From: Chloroflexota bacterium
GTDB taxonomy: Bacteria > Chloroflexota > Dehalococcoidia > UBA2247 > RBG-13-53-26
Length of the DNA: 7,311 nt
Reading direction: 5' to 3'
NCBI GenBank assembly: GCA_017885485.1
Contig: JAFNFZ010000176.1
Coordinates: 1-7,311, forward strand
Position 1 is the first letter of the stretch. Each line of letters begins with the position of its first letter. The position numbers and the translations under genes were made by a program. The notes beneath the pieces are model-generated. The model made no database searches. It saw only the letters and a list, made by a program, of their open reading frames with translations, and was not told the DNA's origin. Below, piece after piece: positions 6,711-7,311 of the stretch.

Positions 6711-6737
6711 ACAGTGGTTACAGTTGCCACAGCGGTT
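6711..6737 (+). repeat. Three degenerate 9-bp tandem units
   Basis: ACAGTGGTT, ACAGTTGCC and ACAGCGGTT follow each other without gaps; all start with ACAG. This could be a small binding-site array or chance. The spacing of 9 bp does not match a full helical turn. Confidence 0.35.
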
Positions 6738-6798
6738 GAACACTGATCCTACTGTTGCAGCCCGTCAGAGCTTGTCAACTGGATCATGGCTCACGCAT

Positions 6799-6828
6799 TT
6801 GACATCTTCCACAACTGCGCCATAAGAT
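6799..6828 (+). promoter_or_regulatory. Candidate promoter of the DUF1059 gene
   Basis: A perfect TTGACA (6799-6804) is followed by an 18-bp spacer and TAAGAT (6823-6828, 4 of 6). The predicted start is near 6835, giving a leader of about 113 nt before the ATG at 6949. Palindromes ATTCGAAT (6831-6838) and GAATATTC (6835-6842) overlap the predicted start and could be an operator. Confidence 0.5.
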
Positions 6829-6933
6829 TCATTCGAATATTCCAGAGCAAGATGAAAGGCGGTGAGAACCGAAAACATGTGAATATATGGCACAGGGATG
6901 TAACAATCATGGCGAATCACGGCGTTTCAAAAA

Positions 6934-6939
6934 GGGAGG
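6934..6939 (+). promoter_or_regulatory. Ribosome-binding site of the DUF1059 gene
   Basis: GGGAGG lies 9 nt before the ATG at 6949. It is one of the strongest Shine-Dalgarno matches in the window and is the main non-homology evidence that the short frame is translated. Confidence 0.8.
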
Positions 6940-6948
6940 AAATCAACA

Positions 6949-7122
6949 ATGGCATCGTTCAAATGCAAAGACATGGGAATGAAGTGCAAGTTCGAGCTCA
7001 AGGACGAAAACCAGGAAGAGCTGATGCAAATAGTTGCCCTACACTCTGAGAAAACACACAACATGAAACAGCCTCTTCCACCTGACATGATGGCCAGACT
7101 GAGGATAGCAATAAAGAAGTAG
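6949..7122 (+). CDS. DUF1059 family small protein, putative metal binding
   Basis: This is a complete 57-residue protein. It opens with FKCKDMGMKCKFEL, continues with an acidic helix (DENQEELMQIVALHSEKTHNM) and ends LRIAIKK. This layout is that of the DUF1059 family: small cytoplasmic proteins of about 55-60 residues, often described as predicted metal-binding, without an assigned function. Candidate ligands are C6, C13, H32 and H37 (CxxxxxxC and HxxxxH). No signal peptide or membrane segment is present. The ATG at 6949 has GGGAGG 9 nt upstream, and a good promoter candidate lies at 6799-6828. It is easily missed because it is under 60 residues. It follows dnaN on the same strand but at 289 nt, so it is probably transcribed alone. 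The family assignment is from memory of its motif pattern; the function is unknown. Confidence 0.85.
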   Translation: MASFKCKDMGMKCKFELKDENQEELMQIVALHSEKTHNMKQPLPPDMMARLRIAIKK

Positions 7123-7194
7123 GCCAAACTTCAAAAAAGGACAGAGTTGTTCACCTTCTGATGCGTGCGCATGGAACGGCAGGCATCCCTATAC
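7123..7194. other. Gap after the DUF1059 gene
   Basis: If the minus-strand frame at the right edge is a gene, this 72-nt gap separates two convergent genes. It holds a short palindrome ATGCGTGCGCAT (7161-7172) and the arms GATGC (7160-7164) and GCATC (7183-7187). Neither is followed by a T-tract, so I cannot call a terminator. Confidence 0.35.
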
Positions 7195-7311
7195 TTATGC
7201 AGTGGTGATATAACCCATTGGTTCGAGATCATATGATTTGTCATCGGATTTAAGCCCAAAGTATTTTCTGAATACTAGTTTGGATAAATAGAATACTGTC
7301 TGGAATCTAAG
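7195..7311 (-). CDS. Possible 3' end of an unrecognised gene, cut by window
   Basis: On the minus strand, one frame enters from the right edge and stays open for 38 codons to a TAA at 7197-7195. The other two minus frames stop early (TAG within 12 codons). The DNA here is about 34% GC, where chance stops are common, so the open frame is mildly informative. The encoded tail has a mixed, protein-like composition: an aromatic and basic stretch (FYLSKLVFRKYFGL), then an acidic stretch (SDDKSYDLEP) ending GYITTA. I recognise no family in it. Codons are AT-rich (CTT, AGA, TTA, GTA), unlike the other genes here. It could equally be noncoding DNA. Confidence 0.35.
   Translation of the reverse strand, partial: LRFQTVFYLSKLVFRKYFGLKSDDKSYDLEPMGYITTA
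7256..7283. repeat. Imperfect inverted repeat at the AT-rich right edge
   Basis: CCAAA (7256-7260) and GTATT (7261-7265) can pair with TTTGG (7279-7283) and AATAC (7271-7275) across a 5-nt loop, with a 3-nt bulge TAG. No T-tract follows on either strand. It lies within the possible partial gene, so it may be coincidental. Confidence 0.3.

Larger units (their letters stand above)
6660..6948. other. Intergenic region between dnaN and the DUF1059 gene
   Basis: These 289 nt contain no gene I can support. A frame open from an ATG at 6786 overlaps the DUF1059 gene in another phase and has no ribosome-binding site. The stretch holds three degenerate 9-bp tandem units (6711-6737), a promoter candidate (6799-6828) and overlapping palindromes near its predicted start site (6831-6842). 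I find no intrinsic terminator after dnaN, and no tRNA or recognisable structured RNA. Confidence 0.6.

Noticed and set aside
6786..7049. An 87-codon plus-strand frame overlapping the DUF1059 gene
   Set aside because: It has no ribosome-binding site or family resemblance, and it overlaps in another phase a short gene with strong signals.
7160..7187. Intrinsic terminator from GATGC/GCATC or ATGCGTGCGCAT
   Set aside because: Stems are short and no T-tract follows on either strand.
7190..7195. Plus-strand -10-like TATACT near the right edge
   Set aside because: No -35-like element lies 16-18 bp upstream, and no plus-strand gene follows in the window.
6651..7209. 10-mer CAGTGGTGAT repeated at 6651-6660 and 7200-7209
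   Set aside because: Repeats of this length are expected by chance several times in a window of this size.
7215..7240. tRNA T-arm-like string GGTTCGAGAT
   Set aside because: No matching acceptor, D or anticodon arms surround it.

Overview
The window looks like part of a chromosome from an anaerobic bacterium of the Chloroflexota, most likely Dehalococcoidia-like. This is an inference from three things: the style of the DnaN sequence, an archaeal-type fructose-bisphosphate aldolase/phosphatase, and a corrinoid adenosyltransferase beside molybdopterin genes. Coding DNA is GC-rich. The last few hundred bases become clearly AT-rich; I count about 34% GC over 7201-7311.

Left two thirds, minus strand, read from right to left. 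cobO (5404-4886) stands first. After it come its own-promoter neighbour fbp (4774-3680), then rdgB, moaA and moaC. fbp to moaC are packed as one transcription unit: a 4-nt TTGA overlap, a 3-nt gap and a 12-nt gap. A 236-nt gap with a plausible promoter then leads to a KtrB/TrkH-type potassium channel subunit. That gene runs off the left edge after 463 codons.

Right third, plus strand. dnaN (5532-6659) is divergent from cobO. A 289-nt intergenic stretch separates it from a 57-residue gene of the DUF1059 family (6949-7122), which has a strong ribosome-binding site. The AT-rich right edge holds a 38-codon open frame on the minus strand that may be the 3' end of another gene.

The genes are mostly housekeeping: replication clamp, gluconeogenesis, nucleotide-pool sanitation, molybdenum cofactor step 1 (MoaA plus MoaC make cPMP from GTP), corrinoid adenosylation and potassium uptake. 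I see no defence system, mobile element, CRISPR array, tRNA or rRNA. The most notable points are the mixed fbp-rdgB-moaA-moaC operon, the rdgB/moaA pair sharing one reading frame across a single stop codon, the near-leaderless cobO prediction, and the two short or edge genes at the right end. I did not find a convincing undescribed system.
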